Assembly: GCF_005765165.1 (NCBI RefSeq)
Contig: NZ_VCIW01000023.1
Location: forward strand, 1-64,000
Origin: Paenibacillus antri
GTDB lineage: Bacteria > Bacillota > Bacilli > Paenibacillales > YIM-B00363
DNA: 64,000 nucleotides
Reading direction: 5' to 3'
The position numbers and the translations under genes were made by a program. The notes under the pieces were generated by a model. The model did not search any database and had not been told where the DNA came from. It saw only the letters and a program-made list of their open reading frames with translations. Numbering within the stretch: the stretch's first letter is position 1; each line of letters starts with the position of its first letter. This document shows, piece by piece, positions 16,793-24,138 of this stretch.

Positions 16793-17170
16793 TTACGGCT
16801 TCTGGAACAGTTCCAGCTTCTCGCCGTTCGGGCCGTAGAAGAACGCGATTTGAATCCCGTTCAGAATGACGCGGGGCGCCGTGTCGATCATCGACACGCC
16901 CGCCGCCTGCAGCCGCGCGATCTCCGCTTCGATGTCGTCGACGGTGAAGGCGAGATGATTCACGATGCCGTCCGCGGACAGCTTGCCGTCGAACCGGCCG
17001 ACGAGCTCCACCTCGACGCTCTCCTGCCCCGGGAACGTCAGGAACGCGAGCTCCACTTCGTCGTTCAACGCGACGCGGCGGTCCAGGTTCATGCCGATAA
17101 TTTCCGTGTAAAACCGAATCGATTCGTCCATGTTCTTTACCATAACTCCGATGTGTTCCAACTTCTTCAC
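16793..17170 (-). CDS. VOC-superfamily protein (glyoxalase/dioxygenase fold)
   Basis: This 125-aa cytoplasmic protein has two beta-alpha-beta-beta-beta modules. LEHIGVMVKNMDESIRFYTE carries the first metal-ligand His, NHLAFTVDDIEAEI the second, and the C-terminal FYGPNGEKLELFQ holds the last Glu. Length and motifs fit lactoylglutathione-lyase-like members, but the substrate cannot be assigned. Translation starts at GTG (17170) with GAAGGGG upstream. It is transcribed alone, divergent from the TauE/SafE transporter, and ends at a clear terminator. Confidence 0.92.
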   Translation of the reverse strand: MKKLEHIGVMVKNMDESIRFYTEIIGMNLDRRVALNDEVELAFLTFPGQESVEVELVGRFDGKLSADGIVNHLAFTVDDIEAEIARLQAAGVSMIDTAPRVILNGIQIAFFYGPNGEKLELFQKP

Positions 17171-17255
17171 AGATAACGCCCCTTCCAGTATACTAGTGCG
17201 TATTGTCTTGCCAGACGAGCCATTACATCATGATTGTACCGAAAGGGGCACCCGC

Positions 17256-18023
17256 TTGGAAACCTTGCTTCCGGAAACATTACTCTTCCTGATCGCCGCC
17301 GGCTTCATCGCCGCGTTCGTCGACTCGGTCGTCGGCGGCGGCGGCCTCATCTCGATGCCGGCGCTGCTGCTGGCGGGCCTCCCGCCCGGCGTCGTGCTCG
17401 GCACGAACAAGCTCGGCGGCACCGCCTCGTCCCTGACGAGCGCGGCGCAGTTTCTCCGCTCCGGCCACATCGAGAAGAAGCTTGCCTTCGCGCTGTTCCC
17501 GCTGTCGTTCGCCGGCTCGGCGCTCGGCTCGTATACGGTGACGCTGCTGCCTTCCGCCTTCCTCAAGCCGCTCGTCATCGTCCTGCTCATCGCCGTGACA
17601 ATCTATACGATCTTCAAGAAAAGCTGGGGCAAGGACGCCGTCTACCGCGGGCTCACCAACGCGAAGCGCGCCCTCGTCGCGGTCGCCGCGTTCGTCATCG
17701 GCTACTACGACGGGTTCTTCGGTCCCGGCACCGGCTCCTTCCTGTTGTTCGCCTTCCTGCTGCTCGGCTTCGACTTCGTGCGCGCCGCGGGCAACGCGCG
17801 GCTGCTCAACTTCGCCAGCAACGTCGCGAGTCTCGCGACGTTCCTGTACTTCGGACTCGTCAACTTCGAGTACGGCATCCCGATGGCGCTCGCGATGATC
17901 GTCGGCGCGTATACCGGCTCGCGCTTCGCGATCAAGCGCGGCTCCGCGTTCGTGAAGCCGCTGTTCGTCGCGGTCACGTCGCTCCTCATCGGCAAGCAGC
18001 TATGGGACTTATGGCTTCCGTAA
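17256..18023 (+). CDS. TauE/SafE-family sulfite/organosulfonate exporter
   Basis: This 255-aa membrane protein has about eight helices in two related halves. Each carries a TauE/SafE signature: AAFVDSVVGGGGLISMPALL with GTNKLGGTASS in the first, and GYYDGFFGPGTGSFLLFAF with GNARLLNF in the second. Family members export sulfite, sulfoacetate or related anions. TTG 17256 is chosen because GAAAGGGG precedes it by 7 bases; an open frame upstream overlaps the VOC gene and is not membrane-like. The 3' end overlaps the convergent MFS gene by 15 bp. Confidence 0.92.
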   Translation: METLLPETLLFLIAAGFIAAFVDSVVGGGGLISMPALLLAGLPPGVVLGTNKLGGTASSLTSAAQFLRSGHIEKKLAFALFPLSFAGSALGSYTVTLLPSAFLKPLVIVLLIAVTIYTIFKKSWGKDAVYRGLTNAKRALVAVAAFVIGYYDGFFGPGTGSFLLFAFLLLGFDFVRAAGNARLLNFASNVASLATFLYFGLVNFEYGIPMALAMIVGAYTGSRFAIKRGSAFVKPLFVAVTSLLIGKQLWDLWLP

Positions 18024-19280
18024 ATCCGGCAGCTTGAACGTCACGAGTCCGAGGAGCGGCAGCACGCTCGCGGCGAGGAACACCGGCTTCAGACCGAACC
18101 CGTCGATGAAGGCGCCAAGGACGACGGCGCCGAGCGCCCCCATGCCGAACGCCAGGCCGACGATAAGTCCCGACGCCGTTCCGATATGGTTCGGCATCAA
18201 GAGCTGCGCATACACGACGACGACGGAGAAGCCCAACGAAAGAATAAAGCCCATCGCCATGAACACGGGGACGACGGCCGCCTGCGGCAGGTAAGGCAGC
18301 AACGCCGCGAACGGCACCGCCCCCGCCATCGAGCCGAAGATGATCCGCTTCGGCCCGAAGCGATCGGCGAGCGGACCGCCCACGAACGTGCCTGCGACGC
18401 CGAGCACGCCGAACAGAAACAACGGCAGCTGCGCCCACTCGATCGTCGTCGCGTACTGCTCCGCGTAGAAGTACTGGTAATAGTTTAAGATTGCCGTATG
18501 GTACGTTGATCGCGCGAACGTGAGCAGCACGAGCAGGCACATGCCGATCCAGACGACCTTCGCGGTCTTCCCGCCCCCCTCTTCCCGCGACGCCTCGGAC
18601 TGCAGCGTGCGGTCCACGGTCTTCGCCGGCTTCGGCCGACGCAGATGCAAGTTTCCCTTATACCACCTCGACACGAACCAGGATATTACGACGGCGACCG
18701 CCGCTACGCCCATGAACCAGAACGCCGCCAGCTGCCCGAACGGGAGAAACAAATACTTCGTCATGAGCGGCTGCGTCGAGCTGCCCCCGTTGCCCCCGAC
18801 CTGGTAGATCGATTGCGCGAGACCGCGGCGCTCGCCCGCCGCCAAGTAGACGACCTTCGAGCCTTCCGGATGGAACACGGCCGAGCCGAGCCCGACGAGC
18901 ATGACGGCCGCGAGGAGGGCGGCGTAGTTCGGCGCGAGGGCGATGCCCCCCATGCCCAGCAGGCTCATGACCATGCCGAGCGGCAGCATGAACGGCGAAG
19001 GCTTGCGGTCGGAGTACATGCCGATGAGCGGCTGGAGAAGCGAAGAAGTGATATTCAACGCGAAAATGACGAAGCCGATCTGCGTGTACGACAAGTCGAG
19101 CGGCTTTTGCAGCGACGGCAAAATCGCGGGTACGACCGCCTGCATCGAGTCGTTCAGCATATGGATCGCGCTGACGCCCAGCACGACCGGGAACACGGTG
19201 CGCGCGGCGCCCTTGGCGAAGGTGAGATCCGGCGCCGGCTTCGCGAGCGTCGAGTCCGCCGTTTCGTTGGCGTTAGTCAT
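18009..19280 (-). CDS. MFS transporter, fosmidomycin-resistance (Fsr) type
   Basis: This 423-aa protein has about 12 membrane helices in two halves joined by a charged loop (about 200-245). Features of Fsr efflux proteins include the N-terminal HMLNDSMQAVVPAILPSLQK, GSAVFHPEGSKVVYLAAG and YQVGGNGGSS. The conserved FHPEGS block separates it from other MFS families. It probably exports a drug or metabolite; fosmidomycin itself is only the founding substrate. A GGAGAGGAAGG site precedes the ATG. Its 3' end overlaps the tauE-like gene by 15 bp. Confidence 0.93.
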   Translation of the reverse strand: MTNANETADSTLAKPAPDLTFAKGAARTVFPVVLGVSAIHMLNDSMQAVVPAILPSLQKPLDLSYTQIGFVIFALNITSSLLQPLIGMYSDRKPSPFMLPLGMVMSLLGMGGIALAPNYAALLAAVMLVGLGSAVFHPEGSKVVYLAAGERRGLAQSIYQVGGNGGSSTQPLMTKYLFLPFGQLAAFWFMGVAAVAVVISWFVSRWYKGNLHLRRPKPAKTVDRTLQSEASREEGGGKTAKVVWIGMCLLVLLTFARSTYHTAILNYYQYFYAEQYATTIEWAQLPLFLFGVLGVAGTFVGGPLADRFGPKRIIFGSMAGAVPFAALLPYLPQAAVVPVFMAMGFILSLGFSVVVVYAQLLMPNHIGTASGLIVGLAFGMGALGAVVLGAFIDGFGLKPVFLAASVLPLLGLVTFKLPDLRKP

Positions 19281-19355
19281 GAAGTAAGCCTTCCTCTCCC
19301 TAGCTTTCTATGATCGTTCAATATCTCTCCAGTCTAGGAATCGGTCGGGAACGCG

Positions 19356-20222
19356 TCAAGCGTTTTTATGCTCGGCGCGGTACGCCGCCGGCGTCGTGCC
19401 GACGTGCCTGCGGAACAGCCGGCCGAAGTGCGCGCCGTTCGGCTGCCCGACGCGCTCCCCGATCCGCTGCACGGGCAAGTCCGTCCGCAGCAGCAGCGCC
19501 TTCGCCTGCTCGATCTGCAGCCGGTGCAAATAGCGCAGCGGGCTCATGCCCGTATGCCGCTTCAAGCAGCGCGCCAAATAATCGAAGTGGAAATGCAGCT
19601 CCCGCTCCATCGCCCCCGCGTCGAACGGCTCGGCCACCCGCTCCTGCAAGTAGCGGATGACGCTGTCCGCGATGCGCATCGTCCGCGCGCTCCCCTTCGC
19701 CGCCGGCTCCGGCTGCAGCCGGACGAGCAGCTCGCCGAGCTTCGCCTGCAGCCGGAGCGACGACTGCAGCGTGAGCGAGCGGTGCAGCCGCACCATCTCG
19801 TCCAGCAGCGGGACGATCGACTCCGCCGGCAGGTTCGCGCGCTTCGGCACGTACATCGTCTGCGGGACCGGCTCGAGATGGGCGTCGGTGCCCCGCTCGA
19901 CCGTCCGCTGCCACGGGATGCGCTCGCGGTCCACGTATCGGATGGGCGGATCGTGGGCGAAGTGCACCCAATACACCTCCGTCTCCTCCTCGACCGCCCG
20001 GTGCCCCCAATGCGTCTTGCCGGGCTCAAGCACGATCACGTCGCCTTCCGTCATGGCGTATTCTTCGCCCTCTTCGCAAATGTAGAACGTCCCGCTCCGG
20101 ACGAAAATCATATCGTATACCGCGAAATTGCGGACGAAATGCGACGTCCCCGGCGTCCATACCGCACGCCCGATCGTGATCAGCTGCGGCAGCGGCGGGA
20201 ACGACAGCTCCAAGCAAAGCAT
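19356..20222 (-). CDS. AraC-family regulator divergent from a putative glycosidase
   Basis: This 288-aa regulator has an N-terminal cupin-like sensor (IFVRSGTFYICEEGEEYAMT and DVIVLEPGKTHWGHRA) and a C-terminal AraC DNA-binding domain (MSPLRYLHRLQIEQAKALLL, ending HVGTTPAAYR). The second helix-turn-helix reads GERVGQPNGAHFGRLFR. ATG 20222 is chosen: GGAGCG precedes it, and the longer frame to 20357 would run into the start of the divergent gene. The arrangement suggests that it controls that glycosidase gene. Confidence 0.9.
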   Translation of the reverse strand: MLCLELSFPPLPQLITIGRAVWTPGTSHFVRNFAVYDMIFVRSGTFYICEEGEEYAMTEGDVIVLEPGKTHWGHRAVEEETEVYWVHFAHDPPIRYVDRERIPWQRTVERGTDAHLEPVPQTMYVPKRANLPAESIVPLLDEMVRLHRSLTLQSSLRLQAKLGELLVRLQPEPAAKGSARTMRIADSVIRYLQERVAEPFDAGAMERELHFHFDYLARCLKRHTGMSPLRYLHRLQIEQAKALLLRTDLPVQRIGERVGQPNGAHFGRLFRRHVGTTPAAYRAEHKNA

Positions 20223-20355
20223 TCGGGCCACGCTCCGTTCACTAGTAGAAATCGTATGGAAAATGGTCGAAATCGTTCCTATCTCCGCACGACTATAATC
20301 GCTTACATTAAGAGTGAGAATATAGTCATTTTCCCATAGGAGCTGAACATTTGCC
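20223..20355. promoter_or_regulatory. Divergent promoter region with a CcpA-like site
   Basis: TATAAT at 20294-20299 on the plus strand is a good -10 box for the glycosidase gene, though no strong -35 is seen. The 14-mer at 20294-20307 (TATAATCGCTTACA) differs from the catabolite-responsive element consensus TGWAANCGNTNWCA at one position. If real, CcpA would block this promoter. TAGGAGC is the ribosome site. A related CGCTTACATT string occurs near 55424, before another AraC-linked gene. Confidence 0.4.
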
Positions 20356-22329
20356 ATGAGATTTCGTCAGGTCCATCTCGACTTCCACACGTCGGAGGCC
20401 ATTCGCGGCATCGGCACTCGCTTTTCCAAACAACAATTCCAGTCGATGCTGCGCAAAGGTCACGTCGATTCCATCACCGTCTTCTCCAAGTGCCACCACG
20501 GCTGGGCGTATCATCCGTCGGAAGCGAACGAAACCCATCCCGAGCTCGATTTCGACCTGCTCGGCGCGATGATCGAGGCGGCGCACGAGATCGGCGTCAA
20601 TACGCCCGTCTATCTGTCCGCCGGACTCGACGAGAAGCTGGCGCGCCGCCGTCCCGAATGGCTCGTCCGCAAGAAGGACGAGAGCTTGACGTGGGCGAAG
20701 GATTTCATGACCCCGGGCTATCATGTGTTTTGTATGAATACGCCGTATTTGGACGTGCTCGTCGCGCAGATCGAAGAGGTCGCGCAGCGATACGACGCGG
20801 ACGGCATCTTCCTGGACATCGTCGGCGTTCACGAGTGTTATTGTCAGTCCTGCGTCGCCTCGATTCGCGCGGAAGGCGGCGATCCTCGCGACCTCGCGGC
20901 GATGAAGCGGCTGTGGGAGCGGACGTACGCGCGGTACGCCGAAGCGACGAACGCGGCCGTATGGAAGCATAAACCGGGGCTTCCCGTGTTCCATAACGGG
21001 GGCCACATTACGAAGGGACGCCGCGACCGCGCGTTCTATAATACCCATCTCGAGCTGGAATCGCTGCCGACCGGCGGCTGGGGCTACGACCACTTCCCGT
21101 TGTCCGCTCGTTACGCGCAGACGCTCGGGATTCCGTATCTCGGCATGACCGGCAAATTCCATACGTCGTGGGGCGAATTCGGCGGCTATAAGCATCCGAA
21201 CGCACTGCGGTACGAAACCGCGCTCAGCCTGGCGAACGGCGCGCGCATCTCCATCGGCGACCAGCTCCACCCGGAAGGGCTGATGGACGAAGCGACGTAC
21301 GCGCTGATCGGCGCGGCGTACGCGGAGGTCGAAGCGAAGGAGCCGTGGTGCGCCGATGTCGAGAGCGTCGCGGACGTCGCCCTGCTGTCGCTCGAAGCGC
21401 AGCAATCGTACGCGCTCGGCGATCCGGAGTCGCGCCACGTCCATGCCGACGCGGGCGCCGTACGGATGCTGCTCGAGGGCAAGCTGCTGTTCGACGTCGT
21501 CGACCGCGAAGCGGATTTCGCGAAGTACAAGGTCGTCGTCCTGCCCGACGCCGTACCGGTCGACGACGATCTGATGCATCGCCTTGCGCCGTTCCTCGCC
21601 GCCGGCGGCAAGGTGCTCGCGACGGGGACGTCCGGCTTGACGCCCGCCGGCGACGCCTTCGCGCTGAAGCTCGGCGCCGCGTACGTCGAGCCGAACCCGT
21701 ACGTGCCGAGCTACTTCCGCCCGGGCTTCGAGGTCGCCGGGCTGCCTTCGGCGTCCTACGTCATGTACGCGCAAGGCCAGCGCGTCGAGCTGGCGGACGG
21801 CGGGGTCGCGCACGGATCGCGGGAGAACTCGTACTTCAATCGCGACGTCTTCGCGTTCTGCTCTCATCAGCATACGCCTAGCACGCTCGAGGCCGACGGC
21901 CCCGGCATGACCGAGGGCGAACACGGCATCTACCTCGCATGGAACGTATTCGAGGACTATGCCAAGAAAGGCAGCCTCGTCCTGCGGGAGAGCGTGCTGT
22001 ACGCGCTGGACCGGCTGCTGCCCAAGAAGACGCTGCGGACGAACTTGCCGGCGCAAGGCGTCGTTACGGTGCAGCGGCAATCGGCGAAGAACCGATGGGT
22101 GGCGCATCTGCTATATGCCGCGCCGGTTCGCCGCGGAACGGGCGTCGAGGTGATCGAGGACCTCGTGCCGATGCGGGACGTGGCGGTCGAGATCGCGGCG
22201 CCGGCCGGGGCGAAGGACGTCTACCTCGCGCCTAGCGGGGAGAAGCTGCCGTTCGCGCAGGAAGACGGCGTCGTTCGGACGAAAGTGCCGGAATTTACGT
22301 CGCACGCGATGGTCGTTTTGCAATTTTAG
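20356..22329 (+). CDS. Putative glycoside hydrolase (GHL6-like barrel with beta-galactosidase-type trimerisation domain)
   Basis: This 657-aa protein has no signal peptide. The first half looks like a GH barrel of the hypothetical glycosyl hydrolase 6 / alpha-amylase-like group (YLSAGLDEKLARRRPEW, YDADGIFLDIVGVHECYC, GMTGKFHTSWGEFGGYKHPN). D in FLDIVG and E in WGEFGG are candidate catalytic residues, by analogy only. A domain resembling the GH42 trimerisation region follows (KYKVVVLPDAVPVDDDLM, GGKVLATGTSG). Related proteins are often annotated as alpha-L-fucosidase-like or alpha-amylase family, but activity is not established. The divergent AraC gene is the likely regulator. Confidence 0.82.
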   Translation: MRFRQVHLDFHTSEAIRGIGTRFSKQQFQSMLRKGHVDSITVFSKCHHGWAYHPSEANETHPELDFDLLGAMIEAAHEIGVNTPVYLSAGLDEKLARRRPEWLVRKKDESLTWAKDFMTPGYHVFCMNTPYLDVLVAQIEEVAQRYDADGIFLDIVGVHECYCQSCVASIRAEGGDPRDLAAMKRLWERTYARYAEATNAAVWKHKPGLPVFHNGGHITKGRRDRAFYNTHLELESLPTGGWGYDHFPLSARYAQTLGIPYLGMTGKFHTSWGEFGGYKHPNALRYETALSLANGARISIGDQLHPEGLMDEATYALIGAAYAEVEAKEPWCADVESVADVALLSLEAQQSYALGDPESRHVHADAGAVRMLLEGKLLFDVVDREADFAKYKVVVLPDAVPVDDDLMHRLAPFLAAGGKVLATGTSGLTPAGDAFALKLGAAYVEPNPYVPSYFRPGFEVAGLPSASYVMYAQGQRVELADGGVAHGSRENSYFNRDVFAFCSHQHTPSTLEADGPGMTEGEHGIYLAWNVFEDYAKKGSLVLRESVLYALDRLLPKKTLRTNLPAQGVVTVQRQSAKNRWVAHLLYAAPVRRGTGVEVIEDLVPMRDVAVEIAAPAGAKDVYLAPSGEKLPFAQEDGVVRTKVPEFTSHAMVVLQF

Positions 22330-22385
22330 ATTTGTATGAGGTCGTCCGCGCATGCGACAATAGATCCCAAGGAGGGATCCGTCGT

Positions 22386-23102
22386 ATGTGCGGACGTTTT
22401 ACGTTGACGGCCGATTGGGGCCTCGTCAGGGAATGGTTTTTCATCGAGATGGCGGAACAGATGGAGCGCATCGCTCCTCGATATAACGTAGGACCCGGGC
22501 AGGACGTGCTCGCGGTGATCGCCCATGAGGGGAAACGCCGGGCCGGCTGGCTCCGCTGGGGGCTGAAGCCGTCGTGGACCGGAGCCGACGGGAAGGCGCC
22601 CGCGCCGCTCATGAACGCGCGCGCGGAATCGCTCGCCTCGCGTCCGACGTTCAAGACGCTGCTGGCGCGCCGGCGCTGCCTCGTGCCGGCGGACGGCTTC
22701 TACGAATGGAAGAAGGCCGCGGACGGGAAGAAGCAGCCGATGCGCGTCGTCTTGACGGATCGGCCGCTCTTCTCGTTCGCGGCCCTATATGATACGTATA
22801 TGGCGGAGGACGGCACGCGGCATCATTCCTGCGTCATCGTGACGACCGAGCCGAACCGGACGATGTCCGCGATTCACGATCGGATGCCGGCCATTCTTCG
22901 CCGCGAGGACGAGCCGCTCTGGCTCGATCGGTCCGTCTCGGCGCCGGACCGGCTGCTGCCGCTGCTCCGGCCGTACGACGACGCGGCGATGCGCGCCTAC
23001 CCGGTGTCCGCGGCCGTCGGCAACGTCCGTTGGGACGCGCCCGCCTGCATCGAGGAGGTCGCTCCCCCGGAGCCGCCGCCTACCTTGGGAACGCTGCTGT
23101 AA
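22386..23102 (+). CDS. yedK: SOS response-associated peptidase (YedK/HMCES)
   Basis: This 238-aa protein of the SRAP family begins MCGRFT. Cys2, exposed when Met1 is removed, attacks abasic sites in single-stranded DNA to form a protective DNA-protein crosslink. Other family blocks are present: RYNVGPGQ, WGLKPSW, MNARAESLASRPTF, CLVPADGFYEW and HDRMPAIL. An AAGGAGGG site directly before this ATG fixes the start, which must be here for Cys2 to be catalytic. Its 3' end overlaps the convergent yyaC gene by 23 bp. Confidence 0.95.
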   Translation: MCGRFTLTADWGLVREWFFIEMAEQMERIAPRYNVGPGQDVLAVIAHEGKRRAGWLRWGLKPSWTGADGKAPAPLMNARAESLASRPTFKTLLARRRCLVPADGFYEWKKAADGKKQPMRVVLTDRPLFSFAALYDTYMAEDGTRHHSCVIVTTEPNRTMSAIHDRMPAILRREDEPLWLDRSVSAPDRLLPLLRPYDDAAMRAYPVSAAVGNVRWDAPACIEEVAPPEPPPTLGTLL

Positions 23103-23592
23103 TCGCGTGCACGATCGTGTCGGCCATCGTCATGACGCGATGCAGCGACGTGTTCTGCAGGATCGCGTACGACTTGATGCCGTTCCCGTTCACGATGCCG
23201 GCGATGCCGTAATCGCCCACGGGCGGCAGATTGCGCCCCATCGACGCGCCCGGCAGCATCGGCACGTGCGTCACCTGGAAGCGACCGACCGACTCCGGAC
23301 GGCCGAGCGCCGCGTCGATCGCGACGACCGCCTCGGCGCCCGCGGGAACCGCGGCGAGCTCCGTCATCCACGCCGGCAGCGTGTTCGCGTCGCACGGCGA
23401 CGCCAGCGTGCCGATGACGCGCTCGTAGCCGGCGTTCGACAGCGCCGTGCCGACGAGCGGGCCGAGCGCGTCGCCGGTCGAGCGGTCCGTTCCGATGCAC
23501 AGGAACGTGATCGGCCTTCCATTGATCTTGCCGCGCAGGTCGAGCAGCTCGCGCTTCAATCCTTCGCCGTCTACCGTGTACAATCGCTCCAT
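23080..23592 (-). CDS. yyaC: Spore protease YyaC
   Basis: This 170-aa protein matches YyaC, a Firmicute spore protein related in fold to the germination protease GPR. Characteristic blocks are FLCIGTDRSTGDALGPLVGT, GTLASPCDANTL, VAIDAALGR and the C-terminal GNGIKSYAILQNTSLHRVM. Presence of this family supports an endospore-forming host. ATG 23592 has an ACGGAGGTAC site; an upstream in-frame start at 23685 would run into the divergent DUF1128 gene. Regulation was not visible. Confidence 0.93.
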   Translation of the reverse strand: MERLYTVDGEGLKRELLDLRGKINGRPITFLCIGTDRSTGDALGPLVGTALSNAGYERVIGTLASPCDANTLPAWMTELAAVPAGAEAVVAIDAALGRPESVGRFQVTHVPMLPGASMGRNLPPVGDYGIAGIVNGNGIKSYAILQNTSLHRVMTMADTIVHAITAAFPR

Positions 23593-23683
23593 GCTCGTAC
23601 CTCCGTTCGCGGCTTCGTTTTCGAAGCATTTTCCTAGCAACCATGATACAATGAATCCAACCAAGACGAAAGGACGGGACCTC

Positions 23684-23908
23684 ATGGACCTTACGAAGGC
23701 GACGCCGGAGAACGTCGATTACATGGTCGAGCAGATTAAGACGCGGCTCCGGATGGCGACGGGAGCGGCGATCAAGTCGACGCAGTTCAACGAAGAGATG
23801 TATGAGGATTTGAAAGACCTCTACGATATGGTCATGAGCAAGGAGCGGTTCAGCATCAGCGAAATCGAGGCGATCGTCTCCGAGCTCGGCAATTTGCGCA
23901 AGGGGTAA
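23684..23908 (+). CDS. DUF1128 family protein (YfkK-like)
   Basis: This 74-aa soluble helical protein matches DUF1128 over its full length: ENVDYMVEQIKTRLRMATGA, YEDLKDLYDMV and the C-terminal SEIEAIVSELGNLRKG. The function of the family is unknown. The ATG follows AAAGGACGG by a few bases. It is divergent from yyaC and ends before a repeat-containing gap and a strong terminator at 24102. Confidence 0.92.
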   Translation: MDLTKATPENVDYMVEQIKTRLRMATGAAIKSTQFNEEMYEDLKDLYDMVMSKERFSISEIEAIVSELGNLRKG

Positions 23909-23930
23909 CGCGCACCCGCCCGGCACGAAC

Positions 23931-24056
23931 GGGAAATCCTCCCTCTAATTCGGCTCGGCAGCGGAGAATTGCAGCGATTAAAGGGAAAACCTCCCTCTAA
24001 TTGCCTGATTTTTCCCATTTTCGGGCCATCTCATCGAAATTAGAGGGACTTTTTCC
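23931..24056. repeat. CCTCTAATT repeats, two direct and one inverted
   Basis: GGGAAATCCTCCCTCTAATT (23931-23950) recurs as a near copy at 23983-24002 and, inverted, at 24037-24056. The second and third can pair across 34 bases. Similar CCTCTAATT-containing intergenic sequences are familiar from Paenibacillus genomes; their role is unknown. Confidence 0.65.
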
Positions 24057-24101
24057 GTTTTGCATGCGCTGCCGACGGTACGCCTCTCGATTACAAAGAA
24101 C

Positions 24102-24138
24102 GAGCCGAAGTCGAATTTCTCGACTTCGGCTCTTTTTT
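24102..24138 (+). terminator. Bidirectional terminator between DUF1128 and RCC1 genes
   Basis: GAGCCGAAGTCGA (24102-24114) pairs perfectly with TCGACTTCGGCTC (24120-24132), followed by TTTTTT. On the minus strand the same hairpin sits just past the RCC1-protein stop and is followed by a weaker T-containing tract. Confidence 0.9.

Noticed and set aside
20326-22107. A 593-codon minus-strand frame opposite the putative glycosidase
   Set aside because: It is rich in Arg, Val and Asp without domain motifs and is a typical shadow of a GC-rich gene.
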